Shown here piece after piece: positions 28,712 to 37,733 of a DNA stretch of 64,000 bases (position 1 is its first letter; each line of letters opens with the position of its first letter). The position numbers and the translations under genes are program-made. Origin of the DNA: an uncultured Hyphomicrobiales bacterium. GTDB lineage: Bacteria; Pseudomonadota; Alphaproteobacteria; Rhizobiales; Xanthobacteraceae. The stretch is from the NCBI GenBank assembly GCA_903878085.1, contig CAIRGJ010000012.1, positions 62,001 through 126,000 of the forward strand, read 5' to 3'. The notes under the pieces are model-generated. The model was not told the DNA's origin, did not search any database, and saw only the letters and a program-made list of their open reading frames with translations.

Positions 28712-28728
28712 GACAACAATTAGTTGTC
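28712..28728. promoter_or_regulatory. Palindrome upstream of a small hypothetical gene
   Basis: GACAAC (28712-28717) and GTTGTC (28723-28728) form a perfect 6 bp inverted repeat with a 5 nt AT-rich centre, 23 bp before the ATG at 28752. It looks like an operator half-site pair. The binding protein is unknown. Confidence 0.4.
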
Positions 28729-28751
28729 GCGAATCGAGACAGGCACTGTAA

Positions 28752-29039
28752 ATGCGCAACGAGCAAACCAACAGACCAAGTTCACGGTTAACAGATTCTT
28801 CCGAGCCGGAATTCACACCCGAGCTTGTTAAGGATGTTGCCGGCCGCGCGCTGTTGGTCGTCGAACCGCGACCCGTTACCGAAGAGCCGGTGGTGTCGAA
28901 CTTTCGCCAGGCCCCGTTCCTGGCGCAGTTGATTGCCACCAAGGATCATCACCCGCAGACGCGCAATCGCCGCCGCGCCGCGCCGTCCGACGCCATCGAT
29001 GCTTACCGCGCCGTCGTGGCGATGACCGAATTCGACTGA
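28752..29039 (+). CDS. Small hypothetical protein
   Basis: A 95-residue soluble, charged protein with no membrane segment. The central part (residues 20-65: FTPELVKDVAGRALLVVEPRP and SNFRQAPFLAQLIATKDHHPQTRNRRR) looks structured and basic, and the ends look disordered. The segment APFLAQLIATKDHHPQTR reminds me of small conserved proteins of Bradyrhizobium-type genomes, but I cannot name a family. It is convergent with ggt, which ends 3 bp away. Confidence 0.7.
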   Translation: MRNEQTNRPSSRLTDSSEPEFTPELVKDVAGRALLVVEPRPVTEEPVVSNFRQAPFLAQLIATKDHHPQTRNRRRAAPSDAIDAYRAVVAMTEFD

Positions 29040-29042
29040 GGC

Positions 29043-30623
29043 TTAATAGCCGAGCGCGCAGCCGTCTTTGCGCGATTCCGAGCCGCCGATCAGCACGCCG
29101 CGATCCCAATCGATCTTGACCGTCTGCGCGCCGCCCCAGGGCTGGTCCGCCATCGCCACGGTATGCCCGCGTGCTTTTAGCCCTTCGATGGTCGCAGCCG
29201 AGGTGCCGGTTTCGACCACGGTCTGTTCGTCTTCGAAGAAGAAGCGCGGCGCGTCGATCGCCTGCTGCACGTCCATGCCGTAATCGAGCATATTGAGCAC
29301 GATCTGGACGTGGCCCATCGGCTGATAATGCGCGCCCATGACGCCGAAACTCATGTCGCAGCGGCCGTCGCGCATGGCAAGCGCCGGGATGATGGTGTGC
29401 ATCGGCCGCTTGTCGGGGCCGAAAGTGTTGGGATGATCCGCATCGAGCGTGAAGCAGGCGCCGCGATTGGTCAGCATGATGCCGGACTTCTCGGTGCAGA
29501 TGCCGAGGCCGAAACTCGAATACAGCGAATTGATGAACGACACCGCCATGCGGTCGCGGTCGACGACACTGAGATAGATGGTGTTGCTGCCGGGCGCGGG
29601 CGCAGTTGGCAAGGTCGAGCGCTTGCTCATGTCGATCAGCGACGCCAGCTTCTTGCCGAAGCTCTTGTCGAGCAGGTCGGCGACCGGCGTGCGCATGTGC
29701 GCTGCATCGGCAATATGCGTGTCGCGCACCGCGAAGCCTAAGCGGGCGGCCTCCAGCACCAGATGGAATCGCTCGGGCCCGAGCGGATCGAGCGCCTTGA
29801 GGTCGAAGTTCTCCAGGATGTTGAGCATCACCAGCGCGGTGAGGCCCTGCCCGTTCGGCGGAATCTCGACCAGATCGAGGCCGCGATAATTGGTCGAGAT
29901 CGGCGTGACGGCGTCGCCGCGATGCGCTGCGAAATCTTCCGCGGTCAGGAACGAGCCGCGCGCGGCGACGGTCGCCGCCATGTCGTCGGCGAGTTCGCCT
30001 TCGTAGAAAGCGCGCGCGCCTTTGGCGGCGATAGTCTTGAGCGTCGCCGCCAGCGCCGGAAAGCGGATAACGTCGCCTTGTTTCGGCGCGGCGCCGTTGA
30101 ACAGATAGTGCTTCGATGCGCCGGTATCGGCCTTGAGCTTGGCGACATGGCGCTGCCAATCCCAGGCCACACGCGCGGCCACCGGGAAGCCGCCTTCGGC
30201 ATATTTGATCGCCGCTTGCAGCGCGCGGTCGAGGCCGAAGCGGCCGTGGCTTTTGAGCAAGGCCTCCCAGGCATCGAGCGCGCCCGGCACGGTGACGGCG
30301 TGGATCGAGTTGCCGATCTCTTTCAAGCCTTGGGCACGCAGCGCTGGCGCCGATGCCTTGGCGCCGGCGCGGCCAGAGCCGTTATAGCCAGCGACCGGCT
30401 TGCCCGGCTGCGCCACCAGCCAATAGCAGTCGCCGCCGATGCCGGTCATGTGCGGCTCGACCACACAGAGCGTCGCCACCGCGGCGACCGCTGCGTCGGC
30501 CGCGGTGCCACCGGCGCGCAAGGCGTCCACCGCGGCGAGAGTTGCCAGCGGATGCGAGGTCGCCGCCATGCCGTCGCAGGCGATCACGGGCGAGCGGCCG
30601 GGCATCTGGAAGTCGCGGGTCAT
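29043..30623 (-). CDS. ggt: Gamma-glutamyltransferase family protein
   Basis: A 526-residue Ntn-hydrolase that normally cleaves or transfers the gamma-glutamyl group of glutathione. It has the large-subunit opening MAATSHPLATLAAVDALRAGGTAADAAVA and GGDCYWLV. The self-cleavage/nucleophile position reads GSNTIYLSVVDRDRM, where classic enzymes read TTHFSVVD; the Thr is kept but the second Thr and His are replaced. I see no clear signal peptide. The motif fits the GGT-like branch common in soil alphaproteobacteria, whose substrate may be another gamma-glutamyl or acylated compound. Confidence 0.85.
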   Translation of the reverse strand: MTRDFQMPGRSPVIACDGMAATSHPLATLAAVDALRAGGTAADAAVAAVATLCVVEPHMTGIGGDCYWLVAQPGKPVAGYNGSGRAGAKASAPALRAQGLKEIGNSIHAVTVPGALDAWEALLKSHGRFGLDRALQAAIKYAEGGFPVAARVAWDWQRHVAKLKADTGASKHYLFNGAAPKQGDVIRFPALAATLKTIAAKGARAFYEGELADDMAATVAARGSFLTAEDFAAHRGDAVTPISTNYRGLDLVEIPPNGQGLTALVMLNILENFDLKALDPLGPERFHLVLEAARLGFAVRDTHIADAAHMRTPVADLLDKSFGKKLASLIDMSKRSTLPTAPAPGSNTIYLSVVDRDRMAVSFINSLYSSFGLGICTEKSGIMLTNRGACFTLDADHPNTFGPDKRPMHTIIPALAMRDGRCDMSFGVMGAHYQPMGHVQIVLNMLDYGMDVQQAIDAPRFFFEDEQTVVETGTSAATIEGLKARGHTVAMADQPWGGAQTVKIDWDRGVLIGGSESRKDGCALGY

Positions 30624-30648
30624 GGAAAAATGTCGCTGCGAGGAACGA

Positions 30649-31065
30649 TCAGGACGAGACGTGCTCGATGCCTTCGACGGTGAGGTCGCGTTGCGCCGAG
30701 CGCAGCGTCACGGCGAAGCCGCCGAGCACATCGATGAAGCTGATGACCAGCAGCAGGAAGAAGGTGGCGGTGGCGGCCTGCTTGACCAGCAGGAACTCGG
30801 CCATGATACCGAGAAACAGGATCAGCGACAGGCCGTGATCGACCACGGTGCGGATGCCGATGCGGGTCGACTTCATCATCTCGCCGAACAGCATGATGAT
30901 CGACAGCGCGATCAGCATGTCGCCGGCGGACATCGACCAGTCGCCGCCCGACACCATGTGCACGGTGGTCAGCGGCGCGGTCCAGCCGAGGCCGGGCATC
31001 AGGAAGGCAATGATGTTGTAGATCGCGAAGGGAAGCAGCAGCAGAGGAAAGCCAAGGATGAACAT
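30649..31065 (-). CDS. Conserved membrane protein of unknown function
   Basis: A 138-residue protein with four predicted hydrophobic helices (about 2-24, 46-62, 77-92 and 96-118) and a polar C-terminus (SAQRDLTVEGIEHVSS). I do not recognise a characterised family. It lies between rpmF and ggt on the same strand, 25 bp upstream of ggt, so it may share a transcript with either. Confidence 0.75.
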   Translation of the reverse strand: MFILGFPLLLLPFAIYNIIAFLMPGLGWTAPLTTVHMVSGGDWSMSAGDMLIALSIIMLFGEMMKSTRIGIRTVVDHGLSLILFLGIMAEFLLVKQAATATFFLLLVISFIDVLGGFAVTLRSAQRDLTVEGIEHVSS

Positions 31066-31094
31066 TCCAGCTTTCCTCCCGCTTGAGACGAGAC

Positions 31095-31280
31095 TTACGA
31101 CTCGGTCTTCGCCTTGAGCACCTGACGGCCTTTGTACATGCCGGTCTTCAGGTCGATGTGGTGCGGACGGCGCAGCTCACCGGAGTCCTTGTCCTCGACA
31201 TAGGCCGGCCGCTTGAGCGCATCGGCGGAACGGCGCATGCCGCGGCGCGACGGCGAGGTTTTTCGTTTCGGCACAGCCAT
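31095..31280 (-). CDS. rpmF: 50S ribosomal protein L32
   Basis: A 61-residue ribosomal protein with the L32 opening [18 protein letters not shown] and the alphaproteobacterial continuation [18 protein letters not shown]. It lacks the zinc-binding cysteines, as expected for this class. GGGAG lies upstream of the ATG. The rpmF-mtgA-prenyl synthase neighbourhood is common in Hyphomicrobiales. Confidence 0.97.
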   Translation of the reverse strand: MAVPKRKTSPSRRGMRRSADALKRPAYVEDKDSGELRRPHHIDLKTGMYKGRQVLKAKTES

Positions 31281-31383
31281 GGAAAGGAACTCCCAGAAAT
31301 CACGTCTTGTCGGTTGAAGCCGGGCTTATAGAGGATGGTGCAGCCTAAGGCTAGGGGCAAAAAGCCGGTCTTTTGGCCTTAAA

Positions 31384-32130
31384 CTAGCGGCTTTGGCGCA
31401 GGCAATTGGCCGCCTCGGGCGAACGGGCAGCGCGGGCGACGTAGAGCCCGGCCAGCCGCCGCAGGCCAGGCCCCGGCGATTTGGCGTCGCGGGTGACAGG
31501 ATTGGGCAGCATCGAAGCCAAAAGTGCCGCCTGGTAGGGCGACAACTCGCGCGCCGATTTGCCAAAAGCCCGGCGGCTACCCGCTTCGACGCCGAATTCG
31601 CCGTTCGGGCCCCATTCGGCGATGTTGAGGTAGATTTCCAGCACCCGCCGCTTGGTCAGCACCAGATCGATCCACAGCGCCAGCGGGAACTCCAGCGCCT
31701 TGCGCACGAAACTGCGGCCGCCCCACAAAAACAGGTTCTTGGCGACCTGCTGGGTGATGGTGGAGCCGCCGCGCAGGGCGTCCAGGTCGTCGGCATCGGC
31801 AATGGCGTCGCGCAGCTCCCGGAAATCGACGCCGTGGTGGCTGCAAAACCGGCCGTCCTCGGCGATGATCACGGCAAGAGCCAGCGCCGGTGAAATGCGG
31901 CTCAGCGGCACGAATTGGCGCTCGACCCGCTGACCGCTCATGTTCCGCCACAGCATCACGGTCGAGGGCGGATCGATCACCGCATAGAGCGGCGTCAGCA
32001 CATAGGGCGCCAGCAGCATGACCAGGACGGCGAAAAACACCGCCCGCAACGGCCGCGCCACCCGCGGCAGCCGCAGGATGTCGTAGGCAACCGTCAGCCG
32101 CTTGCCGGGGCGATAGTCGGGCCGATACAT
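31384..32130 (-). CDS. mtgA: Monofunctional biosynthetic peptidoglycan transglycosylase
   Basis: A 248-residue GT51 enzyme that polymerises lipid II into glycan strands. It has one N-terminal membrane anchor (about 30-50: [19 protein letters not shown]), the catalytic segment [18 protein letters not shown] with the first catalytic Glu, and [29 protein letters not shown] and [22 protein letters not shown]. No transpeptidase domain follows, as expected for MtgA. It is divergent from the prenyl synthase gene. Confidence 0.96.
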   Translation of the reverse strand: MYRPDYRPGKRLTVAYDILRLPRVARPLRAVFFAVLVMLLAPYVLTPLYAVIDPPSTVMLWRNMSGQRVERQFVPLSRISPALALAVIIAEDGRFCSHHGVDFRELRDAIADADDLDALRGGSTITQQVAKNLFLWGGRSFVRKALEFPLALWIDLVLTKRRVLEIYLNIAEWGPNGEFGVEAGSRRAFGKSARELSPYQAALLASMLPNPVTRDAKSPGPGLRRLAGLYVARAARSPEAANCLRQSR

Positions 32131-32188
32131 GGGGCTACACTAACCGATCCCGGCACGAATTGCGGTTTGCCGCCGCTCAAGGCTAACA

Positions 32189-33136
32189 ATGGCCCGCATG
32201 GAGCTTACCAAGGACTTTGCCAACGACTTTGCCGCCCGGCTGACCGCGGTCGCGACCGAGACCGAGACGCTGCTCGGCCGCCTGCTCGGCGGCGAGCCGT
32301 TGCCGGGCGAGACCGCGCGGCCGGAGCGCCTGCTCGCCGCCATGCGTCATGCCGTACTCGGCGGCGGCAAACGGCTGCGGCCGTTCCTGCTGGTCGAGAC
32401 TGCGGCGCTGTGCGGCGCGCCACGCGACGGCGCGCTTCTGGCGGGCGCGGCGCTCGAATGCCTGCATTGCTATTCGCTGGTGCATGACGACCTGCCGGCG
32501 ATGGATGACGACGAGCTGCGGCGTGGCCGCCCGACCGTGCACAAAGCGTTCGACCAAGCCACCGCGATTCTCGCCGGCGACGCGCTGCTCACTTTGGCGT
32601 TCGATATTCTGGCCCGCGTCGAAGTGCATGACGATGCGAACGTGCGCATCGCACTGGTGACGGAATTGGCGCGCGCGTCGGGACTTGGCGGCATGGCCGG
32701 CGGCCAGATGCTGGATCTCGCCGCCGAAGGCCGCTTCGTCGAACGGCGCGCGCTGGGCGAAATCGAAATCGCGATGTTGCAGGCGATGAAGACCGGCGCG
32801 CTGATCCGCTTCGCCTGCCGTGCCGGCGCGATCCTCGGCCAAGCCGGCAGCCCGGAGCGCGCCAGCATCGACCGCTATGGCGCGGCGATCGGCCAGGCAT
32901 TTCAAATCGCCGACGATCTGCTCGATGTCGAAGGCGACAGCGCCACGCTCGGCAAAGCCACCGCCAAAGATGCCGCCGCCGGCAAGGCCACATTGGTCAG
33001 CGCGCTCGGCGTCAAAGGCGCACACGCCCGGCTCGACGCGCTGATTGCCGAAGCCGATGCCGCGCTGGAGACGTTCGGCGCCAAAGCCGATACTCTGTGC
33101 GCCGCCGCCCGCTTTGTCGCGCAGCGGCGCAACTGA
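32189..33136 (+). CDS. ispA: Polyprenyl synthetase (farnesyl/geranylgeranyl diphosphate synthase)
   Basis: A 315-residue trans-prenyltransferase with the first aspartate-rich motif DDLPAMDDD and the second DDLLD, plus GGGKRLRPFLLVE, LAGDALLTLAFD and MKTGALIRFAC. The insertion in the first motif (DDxxxxD) is typical of bacterial FPP and some GGPP synthases. HCYSLVHDD places aromatic Tyr residues before the motif, which favours farnesyl diphosphate as product; this is not certain. The ATG at 32198 (MELTKDF) could be the true start. It is on the strand opposite mtgA. Confidence 0.9.
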   Translation: MARMELTKDFANDFAARLTAVATETETLLGRLLGGEPLPGETARPERLLAAMRHAVLGGGKRLRPFLLVETAALCGAPRDGALLAGAALECLHCYSLVHDDLPAMDDDELRRGRPTVHKAFDQATAILAGDALLTLAFDILARVEVHDDANVRIALVTELARASGLGGMAGGQMLDLAAEGRFVERRALGEIEIAMLQAMKTGALIRFACRAGAILGQAGSPERASIDRYGAAIGQAFQIADDLLDVEGDSATLGKATAKDAAAGKATLVSALGVKGAHARLDALIAEADAALETFGAKADTLCAAARFVAQRRN

Positions 33137-33154
33137 CGCGGTCGGGACGCAACC

Positions 33155-33835
33155 ATGGCCACCAAGAAAACCACGCCGCCGGTCCGTCGACCTCTTCCGG
33201 TTCGCGTCGTCAAACTGCATGCCAAACTGACGCTCGGCGCCATCGCCGGTCTGCTGACGATCTTCCTTCTCCCGTCCGTCTGGCATTTGCCGACGCGCAT
33301 GCTGATCGGCTGGGACACGGGCGTCGGGCTTTATCTGCTACAGACGTACACGATGTTCTGGCGGGCGAATGTCGGCAAATTGCAAAGACGCGCCAAGGAA
33401 CAGGACGAAGGCGAGTTCACGATTTTACTGCTGACGATGGTCGCAACGCTGGCCAGCATCGCCGCGATCGTCATCGAACTCGGCGGCGCTAAGCAAAGCG
33501 GGCACATCGCGCTGTCCGCGCTGCTCGCCACCGCCACGATCCTGCTGTCGTGGGGCTTCATGCACACGATGTTTTCGCTGCATTATGCGCACGAATATTA
33601 CGGCGAGCGCCGCGACGGCAAAATCGGCGGGCTCGATTTTCCCGGCACCGAGGAGCCGGATTATTGGGACTTCCTCTATTTCTCGCTGGTCATTGGCATG
33701 ACCAGCCAAGTGTCCGACGTGCAGATCACCAGCAAGGTGATCCGGCGCGCCGTAAGCGTTCACGGCGTGCTGTCGTTCTTCTTTAATCTCACCGTGCTGG
33801 CGCTGTCGGTGAACATGCTGTCGAATCTGATATGA
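33155..33835 (+). CDS. DUF1345 family membrane protein
   Basis: A 226-residue membrane protein with about five hydrophobic segments. The DUF1345 signatures are visible: WDTGVGLYLLQTYTMFWRAN near the first helices and YSLHYAHEYYG-like TMFSLHYAHEYYGE followed by GLDFPGTEEPDYWDFLYFSLVIGMTSQVSDV. The function of the family is unknown. The stop overlaps the antiporter start as ATGA, so the two are co-translated and may act together. Confidence 0.92.
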   Translation: MATKKTTPPVRRPLPVRVVKLHAKLTLGAIAGLLTIFLLPSVWHLPTRMLIGWDTGVGLYLLQTYTMFWRANVGKLQRRAKEQDEGEFTILLLTMVATLASIAAIVIELGGAKQSGHIALSALLATATILLSWGFMHTMFSLHYAHEYYGERRDGKIGGLDFPGTEEPDYWDFLYFSLVIGMTSQVSDVQITSKVIRRAVSVHGVLSFFFNLTVLALSVNMLSNLI

Positions 33836-35439
33836 CGGCGATCGCTCAGACCATTCTGTTGATGATGGCCGTGCTGGCGGCCGTGGCGGTCGCGGCCAAG
33901 CGGCTGCATGTCGCGCCGTCGATCCTGCTGGTGATCGCCGGCGTCGGCATGGCGCTGATCCCGGGCCTGCCCAAGGTGCAGCTCGCGCCCGAACTGGTGC
34001 TGCTGGTGATCCTGCCGCCGCTGATCTATTCGGCCGGCGTCGCCATGAGCTGGCGCGAATTCCGCTATAACCTGCGGCCGATTGCGCTGCTGGCCTTCGG
34101 CGCCGTGGTCTTCACCACCTGCGCCATTGCCGCGGCGGCGCATACTTGGCTGCACTTCGACTGGGCGACCGGCTTTGTGCTGGGCGCCATCATCGCGCCG
34201 CCCGATGTGGTGGCGCCTTTGGCCATCGCGCGGCGGCTCGGGCTGCCGCGCCGGTTGATGGTGGTGCTGGAAGGCGAAGGCCTCGCCAACGACGCCACCG
34301 CGCTGATCCTTTATCGCTTCGCCGTCATTGCGGTCAGCCTCGGCACGTTCTCGCTGCCGGAAGCCGCCGGGACGTTTTCGCTGATCGTGGTCGGCGAAGT
34401 CATCTACGGCATCGCCGTCGGCTGGCTGAGCCTGCGGTTGCGTAAATGGGCGCGCGAGCCGCGAGTCGAGATCACGCTGTCGCTGATGACGCCGTATCTG
34501 GCCTATTGGGTGCCCGAGCATTTCGGCGGCTCCGGCGTGCTGGCGACCGTCGCCTGCGGGCTTTACGTGAGCTGGATCGGGCCGCGGCTGATCGCGCCCG
34601 CGACGCGACTGCAAGGCATCTTCTTCTGGGATTTGATCGTCTATCTGATCGAGGGCTTCGTGTTCCTGCTGACCGGCCTGCAGGCGCGCACACTGGTCGA
34701 GCAGGCGCACGCGTTCTCGATCCGCGACCTGCTGATAGCGACCGCGCTGACCACGGCGATTGCGATCGCGGCGCGGTTCATCTGGGTTTTTCCCGCAACC
34801 TATATTCCGCGCTGGCTGATCCCGTCACTGGCCAAGCGCGATCCGGCGCCGCCGTGGCAGGGACCGTTTCTTTTAGGATTTACCGGCGTGCGCGGCGTGG
34901 TGTCGCTCGCCGCCGCTTTGGCCATTCCCTACACCGTCGCCAGCGGCGCGCCGTTCCCGCACCGCGAATTGATTTTGTACATCACCTTCGGCGTCATCGT
35001 CATCACGCTGGTCGGTCAAGGCCTGATGCTGCCCTTTGTCGTGCAATGGCTCGGGCTGACCAAGCTCGGCAAGGAAGAGCGCAAGCACGAGATCAAGGAC
35101 GAACTCGCCGCGCGCCAGGCCGCACTGAAAGAGGTCAAGAAGCGGCTGGAGAAGGCGATCAAGGATCACGAACTGCCGGCAGAGGCGGCGGACCATTTGC
35201 GCACGCGCAACCAGAGCCGCTCGCAGATCCTGCCGACGAACCTGACCGAAGGACTCGATCAGATGCGCCGGACCGCGGCGCTGAAAATCGAATTGATCGC
35301 CGCCGAGCGCGATTTCATTTATGAACTGCTGCGCGACGGCAAGATCACCGACGAAGCGCGGCGGCGCATCGAATACGAACTGGATCTGGAAGAAGCCGGC
35401 GTCGCCAATCGCGGCCAGGATGGCGGCGGCTGGATGTAG
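33832..35439 (+). CDS. Na+/H+ antiporter, CPA1 family
   Basis: A 535-residue cation:proton antiporter with about 12 membrane helices (1-405) and a cytoplasmic, helix-rich tail of ~120 residues (KEERKHEIKDELAARQ onward). Transport-domain motifs include GFVLGAIIAPPDVVAPLAIARRLGLP and the VVLEGEGLANDATALILYRF segment holding the ion-binding Asp. The closest group seems to be bacterial NhaP/YjcE-like exchangers. It overlaps the DUF1345 gene by four bases. The ion preference cannot be read from sequence. Confidence 0.93.
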   Translation: MTAIAQTILLMMAVLAAVAVAAKRLHVAPSILLVIAGVGMALIPGLPKVQLAPELVLLVILPPLIYSAGVAMSWREFRYNLRPIALLAFGAVVFTTCAIAAAAHTWLHFDWATGFVLGAIIAPPDVVAPLAIARRLGLPRRLMVVLEGEGLANDATALILYRFAVIAVSLGTFSLPEAAGTFSLIVVGEVIYGIAVGWLSLRLRKWAREPRVEITLSLMTPYLAYWVPEHFGGSGVLATVACGLYVSWIGPRLIAPATRLQGIFFWDLIVYLIEGFVFLLTGLQARTLVEQAHAFSIRDLLIATALTTAIAIAARFIWVFPATYIPRWLIPSLAKRDPAPPWQGPFLLGFTGVRGVVSLAAALAIPYTVASGAPFPHRELILYITFGVIVITLVGQGLMLPFVVQWLGLTKLGKEERKHEIKDELAARQAALKEVKKRLEKAIKDHELPAEAADHLRTRNQSRSQILPTNLTEGLDQMRRTAALKIELIAAERDFIYELLRDGKITDEARRRIEYELDLEEAGVANRGQDGGGWM

Positions 35440-35511
35440 GCGTGCGTCATCGCCCCTGTTCTTTGCGGCGCGGGGTCGCCGTCGTTCCCGTTTTCCTTTC
35501 CGCGAGGGAAT

Positions 35512-35633
35512 GGAGCGCCGGGAGGCGCCAGAGGGTTTGCGAGACCCTCTTAGCGAGGCTTGCGAGGCCCCCCTGCGCGCCCTGCGAAGGCGCGCGCCCC
35601 CATTGACGGAGGGGCGGCGCCTCCCGGCGCTCC
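35512..35633. repeat. Compound cloverleaf-like palindrome
   Basis: A perfect 18 bp inverted repeat (35512-35529 with 35616-35633, GGAGCGCCGGGAGGCGCC) encloses two further hairpins: AGAGGGT/ACCCTCT at 35530-35550 and GCGCGCC/GGCGCGC at 35575-35595. The layout is a long stem with side arms, placed 72 bp after the antiporter stop. It could be an extragenic mobile repeat or a strong transcript end. No coding sequence is seen in 35440-36008. Confidence 0.8.
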
Positions 35634-35823
35634 ACCACATCAAGCTTGCGCGCTCGGCGCAGGCTTGACCACGGCACGCATTGTCGGCGCGCCGGCCTTG
35701 GCTCTCGTTGGGCGTCACCTCGAGATGACGCCCGCCGCAATTAAGGCGGGATGAATATAAGCGCGGTTTGGCGCGCGGGGATAAGTTTTTTTCAGAGCAG
35801 CGAGTCGCTCGTCCTCGGCTCTG

Positions 35824-35973
35824 TCATTGCCGGGCTTGACCCGGCAATCCATGAAATGGTGCATCGCCGGAAGACTTACGTAAGACCGCCGTCGCCGTGA
35901 CTAAGTCATGGATGCCCGGGTCATAGGCGAGCGAAGCGACGCCGTTCTTCGAACGGCTATGCCCGGGCATGAC
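35824..35973. repeat. Intergenic palindromic repeats, GTCAT-NNCCGGG type
   Basis: Two inverted repeats in tandem: a 9 bp stem ATTGCCGGG/CCCGGCAAT (35826-35848), then a longer imperfect one from GTCATGGATGCCCGGG (35905) to CCCGGGCATGAC (ending 35973) with an inner hairpin. Related elements occur at 49902-49989 and 56883-56981. This type of extragenic palindrome is common in Bradyrhizobium-like genomes. Confidence 0.75.
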
Positions 35974-36008
35974 AGTTGAATATGATGCGCCAGCTTCGCT
36001 AACCGACG

Positions 36009-36428
36009 CTACTCGCGCACGACAAACATTACCTGCACCGTCTTGGTGACGTCGGTGCTTTTCAGCGTCGGTTGCTTTGCCGCGGGATTTTTCGTGTAGC
36101 TGATTTGCAGCGCCGAGTTCGACAGCCACTCGATCTTCGGCAAAGCGCGGTCGGCGGCGCAGGGCGCGGCATAAACCAGATAGGCTTTGTCGCGCTCGGC
36201 GAAGTCGTCGGGATAGACGCCGAGGATGACGGCGATGCCGTCGGCGCAGAACGGCGGCGCGCCGGCGCGCGTCAGCGTGATCTTGACCGCCTTGTATTTG
36301 TTGTCGGGTGCCGGAAACGCGGTGAAATATTTTTGCGCCGGCTCGACGGTAACGGCGAGGTAGACCGAAGCGGCGCCGAGCAGTGCGACCACGGCGAAGA
36401 ATCCGACGATGAACGGTTTCGCCTTCAC
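36009..36428 (-). CDS. Membrane-anchored or exported hypothetical protein
   Basis: A 139-residue protein starting with GTG. Residues 6-28 (FIVGFFAVVALLGAASVYLAVTV) form a signal peptide or anchor; the remainder is a beta-rich domain with two Cys (61 and about 90) that could pair in the periplasm. I recognise no named family. It follows ispG by 10 bp on the same strand and is probably co-transcribed with it. Confidence 0.7.
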   Translation of the reverse strand: MKAKPFIVGFFAVVALLGAASVYLAVTVEPAQKYFTAFPAPDNKYKAVKITLTRAGAPPFCADGIAVILGVYPDDFAERDKAYLVYAAPCAADRALPKIEWLSNSALQISYTKNPAAKQPTLKSTDVTKTVQVMFVVRE

Positions 36429-36438
36429 GCCGCCGCCA

Positions 36439-37680
36439 TCACTCAGCAGCCTTGGCGCCGGCGCCGAAGCGGCGCTCGATGTAATCGATCACCATCGCCT
36501 TGAAGTCGGCGGTCAGCGTCGGGCCGCGCAGAGTGGCGACCTTCTTGCCGTCGACGAAGACCGGCGCGGTCGGCGTTTCGCCGGTGCCGGGCAGCGAGAT
36601 GCCGATATCGGCGTGCTTGCTCTCGCCCGGGCCGTTGACGATACAGCCCATCACCGCGACGTTGAGCGTCTCGACGCCGGGGTAGCGCGCCTTCCATTCC
36701 GGCATCGAGGTGCGGATGAAGCTCTGGATGTCGGAGGCCAGTTCCTGGAACGTGGTGGACGTCGTGCGGCCGCAGCCGGGGCAGGCCGCAACCAGCGGCA
36801 CGAAGGTGCGCAGGCCCATCGTTTGCAGCAGCTCCTGCGCGACCTGCACTTCGAGGGTGCGGTCGCCATTGGGTTCGGGCGTAAGTGAAACGCGCACGGT
36901 GTCGCCGATGCCCTGTTGCAGCAGCACGCCCATCGCGGCGCTCGAGGCGACGATGCCCTTGGAGCCCATGCCGGCTTCGGTGAGGCCGAGATGCAGCGCA
37001 TAATCGGAGCGGCGCGCCAGTTCGACATAGACCGCGATCAGATCCTGCACCGCCGAAACTTTCGCCGAGAGAATAATGCGGTTCTTCGGCAGCCCGATCT
37101 CCTCGGCGCGCGAAGCCGACAACAGCGCCGACTGCACCATGGCCTCGTGCGTGACCTCGCGCGCGTCGAGCGGCTCGGGCGTGCGGGAATTGTCGTCCAT
37201 CAGCTTGGTGAGAAGCTCTTGATCGAGCGAGCCCCAGTTAACACCGATGCGCACTGGCTTGGAGTGCTTGATCGCCATCTCGACGATCTGGGTGAACTGC
37301 GGGTCGCGCTTGTTCTTGAAGCCGACATTGCCGGGATTGATGCGGTATTTGTCGAGCGCCTCGGCGCAGCCGGGATAATTCGTCAGCAGCGTGTGGCCGT
37401 TGTAATGGAAATCGCCGACAATCGGCACGCGCACGTTCATCTGCGCCAGCCGGTCGCGGATTTTCGGCACCGCGGCGGCGGCCTCGTCGCGGTCGACGGT
37501 GATGCGCACCAATTCGGAACCGGCCCGCGCGAGCGCCGCGACCTGACGCGCCGTGCCCTCGACGTCGGCGGTGTCGGTGTTGGTCATCGACTGCACGACG
37601 ATCGGGTGACCGCCGCCGACGATGACGCCGCCGACATCGACGGCCACCGATTTATGACGTTCTTGCGCTGCTGTGCTCAT
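36439..37680 (-). CDS. ispG: 4-hydroxy-3-methylbut-2-en-1-yl diphosphate synthase IspG (GcpE)
   Basis: IspG is the [4Fe-4S] enzyme that converts MEcPP to HMBPP in the MEP isoprenoid pathway. The 413-residue protein has the N-terminal TIM-barrel with [19 protein letters not shown] and the C-terminal cluster-binding CPGCGRTT, later paired with the Cys of [11 protein letters not shown]. All three cluster cysteines are thus present. It supplies precursors for the prenyl synthase encoded at 32.2 kb. A GTG-start small gene follows 10 bp later. Confidence 0.97.
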   Translation of the reverse strand: MSTAAQERHKSVAVDVGGVIVGGGHPIVVQSMTNTDTADVEGTARQVAALARAGSELVRITVDRDEAAAAVPKIRDRLAQMNVRVPIVGDFHYNGHTLLTNYPGCAEALDKYRINPGNVGFKNKRDPQFTQIVEMAIKHSKPVRIGVNWGSLDQELLTKLMDDNSRTPEPLDAREVTHEAMVQSALLSASRAEEIGLPKNRIILSAKVSAVQDLIAVYVELARRSDYALHLGLTEAGMGSKGIVASSAAMGVLLQQGIGDTVRVSLTPEPNGDRTLEVQVAQELLQTMGLRTFVPLVAACPGCGRTTSTTFQELASDIQSFIRTSMPEWKARYPGVETLNVAVMGCIVNGPGESKHADIGISLPGTGETPTAPVFVDGKKVATLRGPTLTADFKAMVIDYIERRFGAGAKAAE

Positions 37681-37733
37681 GTGCCACCGGAGTGCCAGAC
37701 AAATATAACCCGGTCAACGCGTCCGAAAGAGGC

